DNA of 40,596 bases from an uncultured Granulosicoccaceae bacterium (GTDB lineage: Bacteria; Pseudomonadota; Gammaproteobacteria; Granulosicoccales; Granulosicoccaceae): NCBI GenBank assembly GCA_937920585.1, contig CAKZSB010000291.1:1-40596 (forward strand), given 5' to 3'. How positions within the stretch are numbered: position 1 is the stretch's first letter; the number at the start of each line of letters is the position of its first letter. Under the pieces are notes generated by a model. The model was given only the letters and a program-made list of their open reading frames with translations. It was not told the DNA's origin and made no database searches. This document shows, in pieces, positions 18,695 to 27,712 of the stretch. A program made the position numbers and the translations under genes.

Positions 18695-20476
18695 ATGCAA
18701 AATGCAGCGCAATTAGATTCACCAGAGAAGCTGGAAACCGACGGCAGATACGAGCCGCTGATAGGTAACGCCAAGATCATGCTGGTAGATGATGAGCCTC
18801 TCAACACTGAGGTCCTTCAGACCTATCTCTCTGGCGAGGGGTACTCGAATTTCGTCACCGTGAGTGAGTCGCAGGAAGCGCTGGAAATCATGCGCCGTGA
18901 GCTTCCCGACGTGGTATTGCTCGATCTTATGATGCCGGTAGTATCCGGTTTTGATATTCTCACTGCAATGCGTGAGGACCATCGCCTTAAGACCATTCCG
19001 GCAATCATCCTGACATCCTCAGATGACGCTGACACCAAGCTTTCGGCTCTAAAACTTGGCGCGATGGATTTTCTTGCCAAGCCGGTCGATGCAAGCGAAC
19101 TGGCATTGCGACTGCGAAACACGATTGCGGCAAAGGCCTATCAGCACCACTTAATCAACTTCGACCAACTCACGGGGTTGGCAAAGCAGGAACTCTTTGT
19201 CGACAATATCCATGCAGCCCTGCCGCACATCCAGTACGCGGAAGGCAGTGCTGCAGTAATGATTGTTCGCATCGAGAATATGTCGCAGATTAATAACTCG
19301 CTTGGTCGCGATCATGGCAATGAATTAATTCTGGCTTTCTCGCGCAAACTGCAATCGTGCTCCCAGCCTGCTGAAGTTTTAGGTAACGACAGCAACGGCA
19401 ATGTTCAATGCCATGTCAGTCGAATCAGCGGTGATAAATTTGCACTGATGATCGGCCCATTGGCCACGGCACAACAAGCAGCACGCCTCGCACGCAGGGT
19501 GATAATAGAAACGGGCAAGCCGATCAAAATTGATGGCCAGGCAATGTTCACCACCACGCGCATTGGCATCTCGTTTTTTCCCGACGATGCCACGCAGGTT
19601 GAGACCCTGATCAGCCACGCTGAAACTGCCTTACAGCACGCCCGCCGCGGCAGTGGTGAAGGTTATATGTTCTATGCCGACGAAATGAATGCCGAGTCGT
19701 CGCGCATTCTGGCGATGGAAAACGGCCTGCGCACGGCAATCGAAAAAAACGAGTTACTGGTTACGTTTCAGCCCAAGGTAAACGTTGCCAACGGGCAGAT
19801 CATTGGCGCCGAAGCACTGATTCGCTGGATCAGCGAAGACCTCGGTTTCATCCCGCCTGACGAGTTCATACCAGTCGCCGAACGCACCGGCATGATCGTT
19901 CCAATCGGGGCATGGATACTGGAACAGGCATGTCATGCTGCGGCACATTGGAGACAACAATTCGGGTTCGAATTTCTGCTGGCGGTCAATGTATCCATAC
20001 GACAGCTAATCGATTCAGACATGGAAGCAACTGTTAAAAGTGTGTTAAAACAGACCGGCTTGCCAGCTGAATGCCTGACCCTGGAACTGACTGAAAACAT
20101 GGTGATGGAGAATGCCGAGGCCAACATCGAAAGACTACATGGCCTGAAAAATATCGGGCTCAAGATTTCGATCGACGATTTCGGCACGGGCTATTCGTCA
20201 CTTAGCTACCTGCAACGCTTTCCGCTGGATGAGCTAAAAGTAGACCGTTCGTTTATCAACGAGCTCGAAGATGAGACCAGCGAGGCCCCCATCGTCCGTG
20301 CAATGGTGTCACTGGCACATGATTTGGGCATGCGCGTTGTAGCCGAGGGCATTGAAACCCAGGTTCAGCTCGACTACATCAAAGACCTCGACTGCGAGCT
20401 ATACCAGGGCTATCTATGCAGCAAACCTGTGGTGATAAAAGCGTTTACAGACTTGCTGAGCGCGCAACAGGGCTAA
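18695..20476 (+). CDS. Response regulator with degenerate GGDEF and intact EAL domain (c-di-GMP phosphodiesterase)
   Basis: This is 593 residues from the ATG at 18695. A TTG at 18656, directly after the kinase stop, would add 13 residues, and neither start has a strong ribosome binding site. The receiver domain has the phospho-acceptor Asp77 in LLDLMMPVVSG. The GGDEF domain carries SGDKF (about 245-249) in place of GGDEF, so cyclase activity is unlikely. The EAL domain looks catalytic: EALIRW (Glu373), ELTEN, DDFGTGYSSL, the KVDRSF lysine, VVAEGIET and YQGY are all present. The expected role is cytoplasmic hydrolysis of c-di-GMP under control of the upstream phosphorelay. In many bacteria EAL activity switches surface adhesins on or off, which fits the neighbouring giant protein (inference). 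Confidence 0.93.
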   Translation: MQNAAQLDSPEKLETDGRYEPLIGNAKIMLVDDEPLNTEVLQTYLSGEGYSNFVTVSESQEALEIMRRELPDVVLLDLMMPVVSGFDILTAMREDHRLKTIPAIILTSSDDADTKLSALKLGAMDFLAKPVDASELALRLRNTIAAKAYQHHLINFDQLTGLAKQELFVDNIHAALPHIQYAEGSAAVMIVRIENMSQINNSLGRDHGNELILAFSRKLQSCSQPAEVLGNDSNGNVQCHVSRISGDKFALMIGPLATAQQAARLARRVIIETGKPIKIDGQAMFTTTRIGISFFPDDATQVETLISHAETALQHARRGSGEGYMFYADEMNAESSRILAMENGLRTAIEKNELLVTFQPKVNVANGQIIGAEALIRWISEDLGFIPPDEFIPVAERTGMIVPIGAWILEQACHAAAHWRQQFGFEFLLAVNVSIRQLIDSDMEATVKSVLKQTGLPAECLTLELTENMVMENAEANIERLHGLKNIGLKISIDDFGTGYSSLSYLQRFPLDELKVDRSFINELEDETSEAPIVRAMVSLAHDLGMRVVAEGIETQVQLDYIKDLDCELYQGYLCSKPVVIKAFTDLLSAQQG

Positions 20477-20544
20477 ACGTTGAGCAACTAACTGGCACGA
20501 AAATTGCCACCGTGTTGAACTTTGTCTCGACCCGGCAACCTTTG

Positions 20545-21072
20545 ATGCGCCCAGAAGCCCTCACGATCACCTTAGCCTCGGTGCTGCTGTCAGCCTGCAT
20601 TGGCACAGAAACGCCGACTCTGGGTGCAGCGCTCACCAGCGAAGACGACCACCGCAGTGCTGTCGTTCGATTGCTTAGCGACTTTTCAATCCCAGTCGAT
20701 CTGACGAACCGGCTGGTCCACGCGGCACCTATAACAACCACTACCCGCACCGTGGCGCAAGCCGAACAGTCGATCGGATCAGTCACCGCCACCCTGGTCG
20801 GCAGCAGTTGCAACGAGTTGCGCCAGTCCAACCCGACTATCAGTAATTGCACCGAATCTCAGGAACTGTTCTTTCAATACGGGTCTACTGAAACCAGTAA
20901 CATCACTGACTTCGAAGGCGCGACACTTTTGAATCTGGGCCAGGGCGACTACCAGATAACAGTCGAGTCCTGGCAAACAGATGCAGACCCTGGCTGCGGC
21001 TGGAGTGGTTCTGAAACGCTGAACGCAGGCAACTCCTATCTCGAAATCACCCTGGTTCGATTCTGCCAGTAA
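20545..21072 (+). CDS. Small predicted outer-membrane lipoprotein, function unknown
   Basis: The ATG at 20545 gives 175 residues beginning with a short signal peptide and lipobox LLSAC, with Cys18 as the lipidated residue and Ile after it, consistent with sorting to the outer membrane. The longer open frame from 20416 overlaps the regulator gene and would bury the signal peptide. The mature part has four cysteines (one near SSCNELR, one in SNCTES, one in PGCGWSG, one near the C-terminus) that could form two disulfides. No known family is recognised. It is 68 bp downstream of the REC-EAL gene and convergent with hexR, so it may be the last gene of the kinase transcript. Confidence 0.7.
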   Translation: MRPEALTITLASVLLSACIGTETPTLGAALTSEDDHRSAVVRLLSDFSIPVDLTNRLVHAAPITTTTRTVAQAEQSIGSVTATLVGSSCNELRQSNPTISNCTESQELFFQYGSTETSNITDFEGATLLNLGQGDYQITVESWQTDADPGCGWSGSETLNAGNSYLEITLVRFCQ

Positions 21073-21084
21073 GCCCACCGGGTT

Positions 21085-21948
21085 TTAGTCTTCAGGCCGC
21101 GCAACGAATTTGTCGGAGATCGCATCCGACGCCTGAGACAACCGCGCCATTAGTTTGTCGCCACCTCGCAATGCAACCCCGACAGCCAGGATATCGAGTA
21201 CCAGCATTTGCGCCAGGCGCGACTTCAATGGCGAAAAGATGTCACTGTCTTCGACCACATCGACATTCAGATTAACATCGGCAAAAGTGCTCAACGGCGA
21301 GCCGGTGCAGGTAACGGTAACGACGGCAGCACCGGCATCGCGCGCGCGCCGCACGGCATCCAGCACATCGATATTGCGCCCGGTGTAGGAAATGGCAATA
21401 GCCAGCGCGTTCTCATCGAGCAGGCTGGCCGACGCTTGCTGGATATGCGGATCTGCATAGGCGATGGCCGGTTTGCCGAGCCGAAAAAACTTCAGCTGGG
21501 CATCTTCAGCCACGAGGCCGGACCCGCCAGAGCCATAGAACTCCACCCGCCGGGCAGCACTGTACATCGCTATCGCTTGCTCCATGGCGTTGTGATCGAG
21601 CTGCTCCCGTATATGAAGCATTGACGCGATGGCCGAGTCGATCAGCTTATCCGACATCTGCCGTGCGTTGTCAGCAGCATCGACGTCGCGAAAGAAATAC
21701 TTGTCCTGCCGGGCGACAGATCGGGCGAGCTTTAATTTAAAATCGTGGTATCCGGTACAGCCAATAGCATGGCAAAAACGCACCACGGTTGGCTGACTGA
21801 CTCCGGCCTGATCTGCGAGCTTCTGGATAGATGCTTCGATGCACTGGTCAGGATCACCGAGTACCTGCTCCGCTACCTTGCGCTCTGAACGACTCAGTAC
21901 ATCTATTGAACGGCGTATTTTTTCCAGCAACCCATCGACTCCGGACAT
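21085..21948 (-). CDS. hexR: HexR-type RpiR family transcriptional regulator
   Basis: This is 287 residues from the ATG at 21948, close to the 289 of E. coli HexR. An upstream start at 21996 is possible but adds a tail absent from the family, while 21948 has a GGCGGA ribosome site. The N-terminal RpiR helix-turn-helix reads LADQAGVSQPTVVRFCHAIG. The C-terminal SIS domain has the GSGGSG and ISYTGRN sugar-phosphate loops. Known HexR proteins repress zwf, edd and eda, and release DNA on binding KDPG. This gene follows zwf and pgl on the same strand, so it is probably co-transcribed with them, and two matching operators lie in the zwf/edd promoter region. Confidence 0.93.
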   Translation of the reverse strand: MSGVDGLLEKIRRSIDVLSRSERKVAEQVLGDPDQCIEASIQKLADQAGVSQPTVVRFCHAIGCTGYHDFKLKLARSVARQDKYFFRDVDAADNARQMSDKLIDSAIASMLHIREQLDHNAMEQAIAMYSAARRVEFYGSGGSGLVAEDAQLKFFRLGKPAIAYADPHIQQASASLLDENALAIAISYTGRNIDVLDAVRRARDAGAAVVTVTCTGSPLSTFADVNLNVDVVEDSDIFSPLKSRLAQMLVLDILAVGVALRGGDKLMARLSQASDAISDKFVARPED

Positions 21949-22014
21949 TGTGCGTCCGCCGGCCAGCTCGGCACTTACATCATGACAGCACGCCATTCCG
22001 GCCGCACCGCAGTG

Positions 22015-22734
22015 TTACCCGGCATCTGGCGCCCAATACACACATGGTCGATGTGTGCTGCGCATCAGGGTTACTGCCGGCAACTCAAGCGTATCACTAT
22101 TAGCCAGCGCTTCGGCCAGAACCTTGCGCTTGCGCTCGCCAGTAATGTGCAGCACCAGGCGCCTGCAATCGACGAGAGCCGCCAGCGTGAGTGTCATGCG
22201 GCCAATCTCAAACCCGGGCGGGTCCATCGCCATGCATCGATCGGGATTGCCGGTCGACAGCGCCGTTTCCAGTCCGGGCGCATTCGGAAAAAGTGATGCA
22301 GTGTGGCCATCTGTCCCCATGCCCAATACCACAACATCCACTGGCCAGGGCAATGCCGCAAGCGCAGATTCACACATCACCTGCCCCGCGTGGGCGCTGG
22401 CATGTTCATTTTTAAGTGAAACAAATGTCGCACTGGCCGCCGCACCCGATAATAAATGCTGACGGACAAACCGTTCGTTGCTATCGGCGTGATCGGCATC
22501 AACCCAACGTTCATCGGCAAGCGTGACGCTTATCGACGGCCAGTCGAGCGGCAGTACCGACAATGCTTGCAGAAACGGCTTTGGCGTACTGCCACCTGAA
22601 ACCACCAGCGTCGCATGCCCACGGCTCTCGATCGCATCACTGAGAAAAGCAGCAACGTCACTGGCCAGTTGATTTGCCAGTTGTGCCTGCGACTCTGCCA
22701 GCACATCACTTTCTATAAAAGGTGCCAATGGCAT
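22015..22734 (-). CDS. pgl: 6-phosphogluconolactonase (DevB type)
   Basis: This 239-residue enzyme hydrolyses 6-phosphogluconolactone to 6-phosphogluconate, the second step from glucose-6-phosphate. Family motifs seen are VSGGSTPKPF, LADERWV and the GMGTDGHTASLFP signature, in the expected order and spacing. The length is normal for the DevB/SOL family. Its ATG overlaps the zwf stop by one base (TGATG), which implies translational coupling. It has no promoter of its own that I can see. Confidence 0.95.
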   Translation of the reverse strand: MPLAPFIESDVLAESQAQLANQLASDVAAFLSDAIESRGHATLVVSGGSTPKPFLQALSVLPLDWPSISVTLADERWVDADHADSNERFVRQHLLSGAAASATFVSLKNEHASAHAGQVMCESALAALPWPVDVVVLGMGTDGHTASLFPNAPGLETALSTGNPDRCMAMDPPGFEIGRMTLTLAALVDCRRLVLHITGERKRKVLAEALANSDTLELPAVTLMRSTHRPCVYWAPDAG

Positions 22735-24206
22735 CAGTTGTCCTCTTCAAACCAGCTATACCCCGCGCGTGCGATCAACGCACTGGATGCAGCAGGCCCC
22801 CAGCTTCCCGCCGGATACTGTTGTGGTGTGGATTCATTTTTCTCCCAACCCGCTATGATTGGATCAATCCAGGCCCAGGCTGCAGTAACCTCATCGCGAT
22901 GATTGAACAATGTTTGATTACCGCGAATCATGTCGAGCAACAGACGCTCATACGCGATCATCTGCCGTTTTTTAAAGATCTTGTTGAAATCGAGATCGAG
23001 GTTGACCGCTTGCAGGCGCATATCATCACCACGACCTTTGGCAAAGATCGCAAGCTTAATGCTCTCCTCTGGCTGCAGCCTGATCATCAATCGATTGGGC
23101 TGCCCGGGCATATCAAAAATCGAGTGTGGAACCGTCTTGAAATTAATGACAATCTCCGTTCGTTTTTCCTGCAGGCGTTTGCCGGTGCGTAAAAAGAACG
23201 GCACCCCCTTCCAACGCCACGAGTCTATTTCCGCCTTGATGGCTACAAACGTTTCGGTATGGCTATCGTCGGGCACATCATCGGATTCCAGATAGCCCGG
23301 CACCCGTTCTCCATCGGTGACACCTGATTTGTACTGGCCCCGTACGGTATTTCTATCGACATCATTGCCCGTGATTGGCTTGAGCGACCGCAAGACCTTT
23401 ATTTTCTCATCCCGAATGGCATCGGAATCGATACTCACCGGCGGCTCCATGGCCAATATCACCAGCAACTGCAATATATGGTTCTGGACCATATCGCGCA
23501 GCGCGCCAGTCTGATCATAAAACCCCGCCCTGCCTTCAACACCAAGGTCCTCGGCAATCGTGATCTGCACATCGCTGATGAGCTCACGTCGCCACAGCGG
23601 CTCGAACAGCGAGTTACCAAAACGAAGCGCCATCAAGTTCTGCACGGTCTCTTTACCCAGGTAATGATCGATGCGATAGATCTGTTGCTCGGTAAAATAC
23701 TCCGCCAGTCGGTCGTTGATATCGATCGCACTGGCCGCATCACGGCCCAGCGGCTTCTCCAGCGCTACACGGCTTTGCCTGGTTATCAAGCCAGCCGCGG
23801 CAACCCCCTCACAGATCCGCACAAACAATGAAGGCGCAGTTGACAGGTAAAACACTCTGACCCGATCCGGGTCGGCATTGAGCAGATCAGCGAGCGCGCC
23901 ATAGCGCGACTGATCGTTAATATCGAGGCTGACGTACTCGATGCGGGAACAAAACGAGCGCCAGCTCTCCTGATCGAATTCGCGCTCATCGATAAAGCCT
24001 GGCACCTTGTCACTGATGCGCTCGACAAATCCCTCAGTGGTGAGATCAGTTCTGGCAATACAAATAACGCGACCCTGCTCCGGCAGCTGCGCCTCGCGAT
24101 GGCGAAAGTACATCGCTGGCAGCAACTTGCGCATCGTCAAATCGCCGGTGCCGCCGAATATCACCAGATCAAACGGCTCCAGTACGCGATCATTCTCGTT
24201 AGTCAT
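22734..24206 (-). CDS. zwf: Glucose-6-phosphate 1-dehydrogenase
   Basis: This is 490 residues from the ATG at 24206, which has a GGA(A) ribosome site 10 bases upstream. An ATG five codons earlier (24221) has none. E. coli Zwf is 491 residues. The enzyme oxidises glucose-6-phosphate with NAD(P)+. Visible motifs are the dinucleotide loop IFGGTGDLTMRK, EKPLG, the active-site signature RIDHYLGKE, and the conserved DMVQNH, RDEK and FFLRTGKRL blocks. It is the first gene of zwf-pgl-hexR. A HexR box lies about 70 bp upstream, immediately downstream of a candidate -10. Confidence 0.97.
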   Translation of the reverse strand: MTNENDRVLEPFDLVIFGGTGDLTMRKLLPAMYFRHREAQLPEQGRVICIARTDLTTEGFVERISDKVPGFIDEREFDQESWRSFCSRIEYVSLDINDQSRYGALADLLNADPDRVRVFYLSTAPSLFVRICEGVAAAGLITRQSRVALEKPLGRDAASAIDINDRLAEYFTEQQIYRIDHYLGKETVQNLMALRFGNSLFEPLWRRELISDVQITIAEDLGVEGRAGFYDQTGALRDMVQNHILQLLVILAMEPPVSIDSDAIRDEKIKVLRSLKPITGNDVDRNTVRGQYKSGVTDGERVPGYLESDDVPDDSHTETFVAIKAEIDSWRWKGVPFFLRTGKRLQEKRTEIVINFKTVPHSIFDMPGQPNRLMIRLQPEESIKLAIFAKGRGDDMRLQAVNLDLDFNKIFKKRQMIAYERLLLDMIRGNQTLFNHRDEVTAAWAWIDPIIAGWEKNESTPQQYPAGSWGPAASSALIARAGYSWFEEDN

Positions 24207-24278
24207 TACGTTATATTCCATAGGAGAATAGTTTTAAGATGTATCGATTCATTCCCTTGCGATACTCACAATACGGCA

Positions 24279-24293
24279 CGTAGTTTAACTACA
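24279..24293. promoter_or_regulatory. hexR box: HexR operator at the zwf side
   Basis: CGTAGTTTAACTACA has perfect 5-bp inverted arms (GTAGT/ACTAC) around a 3-bp centre and matches the known HexR consensus TGTARTWWWWYTACA at 14 of 15 positions. On the minus strand it begins two bases after a candidate zwf -10, so binding would cover the transcription start. Confidence 0.75.
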
Positions 24294-24294
24294 T

Positions 24295-24300
24295 ATTCTA
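24295..24300 (-). promoter_or_regulatory. Candidate -10 element of the zwf-pgl-hexR promoter
   Basis: Read on the minus strand the hexamer is TAGAAT, five of six matches to TATAAT. No good -35 is visible at the usual distance, so the promoter call is weak. Its position just upstream of the HexR box supports it. Confidence 0.35.
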
Positions 24301-24377
24301 CCCGAACAACTCATTTGGTTATGCTCGGCAAGCATGAATGCCTTACATCGGGTAATTTTTGATTGTAGGCACAGAAC

Positions 24378-24405
24378 TTGTCATGTGTCTCAAATGTAGT
24401 ATTAT
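24378..24405 (+). promoter_or_regulatory. Candidate sigma-70 promoter of edd-eda
   Basis: TTGTCA (24378-24383) and TATTAT (24400-24405) are separated by 16 bp, with four and five consensus matches. The start of transcription would fall about 24411-24413, giving a leader of about 45 bases before the edd TTG. The HexR box covers the -10. Confidence 0.5.
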
Positions 24406-24409
24406 TACA
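24395..24409. promoter_or_regulatory. hexR box: HexR operator at the edd side
   Basis: TGTAGTATTATTACA matches all 15 positions of TGTARTWWWWYTACA. It overlaps the candidate -10 of edd, the expected place for repression by blocking RNA polymerase. It is about 116 bp from the zwf-side box. Confidence 0.85.
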
Positions 24410-24456
24410 TTCTCATCGCGCAGTTACTAATACTGGGCGACTAAAGGACTCTTGCC

Positions 24457-26289
24457 TTGAACCCCGTTATTGAAAGTGTCACGCGCCGGATTGTCGAGCG
24501 AAGCAAGCCCGGGCGTGAGCAGTATCTGGATACGATCCGGAGCGCCAAACAGAATCAGCCGCACCGCACACGGCTCTCCTGCACGAATTTTGCCCATGCG
24601 GTTGCGGCTGCTTCTGACCTAGACAAGATCACCCTGCACCAGGAACGACCTGCCAATATTGGCATTGTCTCGTCCTACAACGACATGCTGTCGGCCCATC
24701 AGCCATTCGATCGCTTTCCGGAAATTATTCGTAAGGCGGCACGTGACGCGGGCGCTACAGCGCAATTCGCCGGCGGCGTACCGGCGATGTGCGATGGCGT
24801 AACCCAGGGTCGCCCCGGCATGGAGCTATCGCTGTTCAGCCGCGATGTTATCGCCATGTCAACCGCTGTAGCACTATCGCACGATGTCTTTGACACCGTG
24901 ATTTGCCTTGGTATCTGCGACAAAATCGTCCCGGGTCTGTTGATGGGCGCGCTGTCATTCGGCCACCTGCCGGCGGTTTTTGTGCCGGCCGGCCCAATGC
25001 CAAGCGGCATACCCAACGCCGAGAAAGCACGCGCCAGACAACAGTTCGCGCAAGGCAAGATCGGCCGCGACGAACTGATGAAAACCGAGTGCGCCTCCTA
25101 CCACGGCCCTGGCACCTGCACCTTTTACGGTACCGCCAACAGCAATCAGATGATGATGGAAATCATGGGCCTGCATTTGCCTGGCAGCGCATTCATCAAC
25201 CCTGGTGACGAATTGCGCGACAACCTCACACGCGAGGCCACCGCACGCGCACTGCAGATCACGGCACTGGGCTCCGAGTACACCCCGGTCGGCGAAGTGG
25301 TCGATGAAGCCTGTATCGTTAACGCCATTGTGGGCCTGCTCGCCACCGGCGGCTCTACCAATCACACCATTCACCTGATCGCCATCGCGCGCTGCGCTGG
25401 CATCACCATTGACTGGGACGACTTCAGCGAACTGTCAGCCGCTGTGCCCAGCCTGACACGCATTTATCCCAATGGCAGTGCAGACGTCAATCAGTTTCAC
25501 GCAGCGGGCGGCATGGCGCTGGTGATCAACGAGTTACTTGAAGCCGGCCTGGTACACGACAATGTCAGAACCGTCGCCGGCCGCGATGGTCTTGTCGCCT
25601 ATACCTGCGAGCCACAACTCACCGCAGACGGGGTGCAATGGAAAAAAGGCGCCACCAGTGCGGCGGACTCCGACATCATCTCCAGTCATGACAAGCCGTT
25701 CAGCAAAACCGGCGGCATCTCGGTGCTGCAGGGCAACCTTGGCAGAGCCATCATCAAGGTGTCAGCCGTGGCGACGGAACATCAGATTATTGAGAGTCCG
25801 GCGCTGGTATTTAACGACCAGCGACAATTCCTCGATGCCTTCGAGGCCGGTGAACTGGAACGGGACTTCATCGCTGTGTTGGTCAATCAAGGCCCCAGCG
25901 CCAACGGCATGCCAGAGTTGCACAAACTCACCCCGGCACTCGGGGTACTCCAGGACAAAGGCTTTCACGTCGCGCTGGTCACCGATGGCCGAATGTCGGG
26001 CGCGTCGGGCAAGGTGCCAGCAGCCATTCATGTCACGCCCGAGTGCGTGTGCGGCGGCCCGCTGGGCAAAGTACGAAACGATGACATCATCCGGCTGGAC
26101 GCTGTCGCCGGCACGCTTGAAGCAAAGGTTGCTGAAGATGTATGGCAGAAAAGACAATCGGACACCGGCGATGTCGCCCCGGCGCTCGGTGGCGGACGCG
26201 AGATTTTCGCAGGTTTCAGATCGCTGGTCGGCAGTGCAGAGACCGGAGCCGTAGCGGTTTTCGCCGGCAGACAAACGGAGATGTCATGA
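24457..26289 (+). CDS. edd: Phosphogluconate dehydratase
   Basis: This 610-residue enzyme dehydrates 6-phosphogluconate to 2-keto-3-deoxy-6-phosphogluconate in the Entner-Doudoroff pathway. It matches the Edd/IlvD family along its length: [34 protein letters not shown], the SGPM-like [17 protein letters not shown] and [14 protein letters not shown]. The cysteines in MCDG and GICDK are those expected at the iron-sulfur cluster. The start is TTG at 24457, chosen because AAAGGA lies eight to nine bases upstream and because the N-terminus then aligns with MNP... of E. coli Edd. It overlaps eda by four bases (ATGA). Confidence 0.97.
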   Translation: MNPVIESVTRRIVERSKPGREQYLDTIRSAKQNQPHRTRLSCTNFAHAVAAASDLDKITLHQERPANIGIVSSYNDMLSAHQPFDRFPEIIRKAARDAGATAQFAGGVPAMCDGVTQGRPGMELSLFSRDVIAMSTAVALSHDVFDTVICLGICDKIVPGLLMGALSFGHLPAVFVPAGPMPSGIPNAEKARARQQFAQGKIGRDELMKTECASYHGPGTCTFYGTANSNQMMMEIMGLHLPGSAFINPGDELRDNLTREATARALQITALGSEYTPVGEVVDEACIVNAIVGLLATGGSTNHTIHLIAIARCAGITIDWDDFSELSAAVPSLTRIYPNGSADVNQFHAAGGMALVINELLEAGLVHDNVRTVAGRDGLVAYTCEPQLTADGVQWKKGATSAADSDIISSHDKPFSKTGGISVLQGNLGRAIIKVSAVATEHQIIESPALVFNDQRQFLDAFEAGELERDFIAVLVNQGPSANGMPELHKLTPALGVLQDKGFHVALVTDGRMSGASGKVPAAIHVTPECVCGGPLGKVRNDDIIRLDAVAGTLEAKVAEDVWQKRQSDTGDVAPALGGGREIFAGFRSLVGSAETGAVAVFAGRQTEMS

Positions 26290-26906
26290 ACATTCGCCAG
26301 ATTATGCAAGCCGCACCGGTTATTCCGGTACTGGTCATAGACGACCCGGAGACTGCCGTGCCACTGTGCCAGGCACTGGTGGAGGGCGGATTGAAGGCAC
26401 TGGAAATCACCTTGCGCACCGACGCTGCAATGGAATCGATCCGCTTGATCAAAACGGCATTACCCGATGCGATTGTGGGCGTGGGCACTGTGAATTCCAT
26501 TCAACAGCTAGAGGATTGTGCCGAGGCCAAAGTAGATTTCATGGTCAGTCCAGGCTTTCACCAACCCTTGCTCGATGCCGCGCGCGAAGCCGATATCCCC
26601 TACTTGCCAGCCGCCGCCACGGCAGGCGAAGTGCTGCGGGCACTAAATGCCGGACTGGATTCTCTGAAGTTCTTTCCGGCCGCCGCCGCCGGCGGTATTA
26701 CGATGTTAAAGGCGCTCGCCGGACCCTACGCAGAGGTACAGTTCTGCCCGACTGGTGGAATTAATGAAGGCAATTTCAGGGACTACCTCGCGTTGCCGAA
26801 TGTCACTTGTGTGGGCGGATCGTGGGTCGCCCCCGGCAAACTGATCAGTGCCGGTAACTGGGATGAAATCAGGCAACTGGCGGTCGCTGCACACGCACCA
26901 GGCTAA
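26286..26906 (+). CDS. eda: KDPG (2-dehydro-3-deoxy-phosphogluconate) aldolase
   Basis: This 206-residue enzyme cleaves KDPG to pyruvate and glyceraldehyde-3-phosphate. The Schiff-base lysine is Lys128 in DSLKFFPA and the catalytic glutamate is Glu40 in [13 protein letters not shown], the pyruvate/phosphate loop residues of CPTGGI, and GGSWVAP are also present. The ATG overlaps the edd stop (ATGA), so the two are translationally coupled and share the HexR-controlled promoter. The longer open frame from 26142 runs inside edd and is not used. Confidence 0.97.
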   Translation: MNIRQIMQAAPVIPVLVIDDPETAVPLCQALVEGGLKALEITLRTDAAMESIRLIKTALPDAIVGVGTVNSIQQLEDCAEAKVDFMVSPGFHQPLLDAAREADIPYLPAAATAGEVLRALNAGLDSLKFFPAAAAGGITMLKALAGPYAEVQFCPTGGINEGNFRDYLALPNVTCVGGSWVAPGKLISAGNWDEIRQLAVAAHAPG

Positions 26907-26912
26907 AGCCCG

Positions 26913-27161
26913 TCACAACGTTGCTTTGACTCGGCTATCCGCCTTGCCGAAACCGCGTGAGGCGCGAGCCATAAGCACCATAAGACCGAAGATTCCGGCC
27001 GCCACGATCACCAGCGCCAGCATCAGCAGCGCAATTGAGCTACGCAAGCCGCTGCGAACGATCAGCCGCAATGCGATCGACGGACTTATGCGCCGCACCC
27101 GCAACCTGCGCCAGACGCGCCTGAGCAGCATTTTCTGGCGCCCAAAATTTACCAGTGCCAT
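26913..27161 (-). CDS. Small basic single-pass membrane protein, hypothetical
   Basis: From the ATG at 27161 (GGAG nine bases upstream) this is 82 residues. Alternative starts are ATG 27176 and TTG 27233. The N-terminal half is very basic, with many arginines, and one hydrophobic helix of about 23 residues (IALLMLALVIVAAGIFGLMV) lies toward the C-terminus, suggesting the N-terminus stays in the cytoplasm. It is convergent with eda, six bases apart. No family is recognised. A conserved reading frame in relatives would be needed to be sure it is a gene. Confidence 0.4.
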   Translation of the reverse strand: MALVNFGRQKMLLRRVWRRLRVRRISPSIALRLIVRSGLRSSIALLMLALVIVAAGIFGLMVLMARASRGFGKADSRVKATL

Positions 27162-27712
27162 TGGACATCGCTCCATTGTGACCCGGGCAATCCTTGATAG
27201 CTGTCCGGGCGAAATAAATCCAGCAGCTACCAATTTACGGACCCGATCCCGAGACTTATGTGAGGCAGATCAGAAAAACTCAAACTGGCTGCCACGTGTT
27301 TGATTGGCGCTGGCATCGCTTTCCATGCTGTGCCGCTGAATTACAGCTTGCTAACCAAACTCAAATTAATGGACCACGTTAACGGCTGGAAGTGCCGGTA
27401 ACTTGAGAATGCGACCTGGAACACCCCCCGCTCAACAAGCGCCGGATGTCCATTCCAGAATAAATACTTCGCTATTTTTTGCTTATTTATCAATTACATA
27501 AAATATGCATCAGCACAGTCGCACGCTGTTTGGACAATCCCCGCCAATTTGGCACTACCCCAGCAACCGCTGCCCACTCGATCTCGCATAGTAACGATTG
27601 CCAGCAGTGCGCTTGGCGAGAATGCTGAAAATGACCTATATCCTTGTTTAACTTCAGGTATTGGCAGCCGCCAAGCTTGTAAAGAAAGCGCTATGCGCTG
27701 TCGGGGATTGGC
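27162..27712. other. Intergenic stretch without a convincing gene
   Basis: About 550 bases with only short open frames, none with good coding character and a ribosome site. An AT-rich patch at about 27460-27510 has several TATAAA-like words and could hold a promoter. TTGGC/GCCAA (27660-27673) and AGCGC/GCGCT (27686-27699) are small inverted repeats just upstream of the next gene. Confidence 0.5.

Noticed and set aside
20416-20544. Longer start for the lipoprotein gene
   Set aside because: It overlaps the regulator gene and would place the signal peptide 43 residues into the protein.
21208-24362. Plus-strand open frames across hexR, pgl and zwf
   Set aside because: They are shadows of well-supported minus-strand enzymes with intact motifs.
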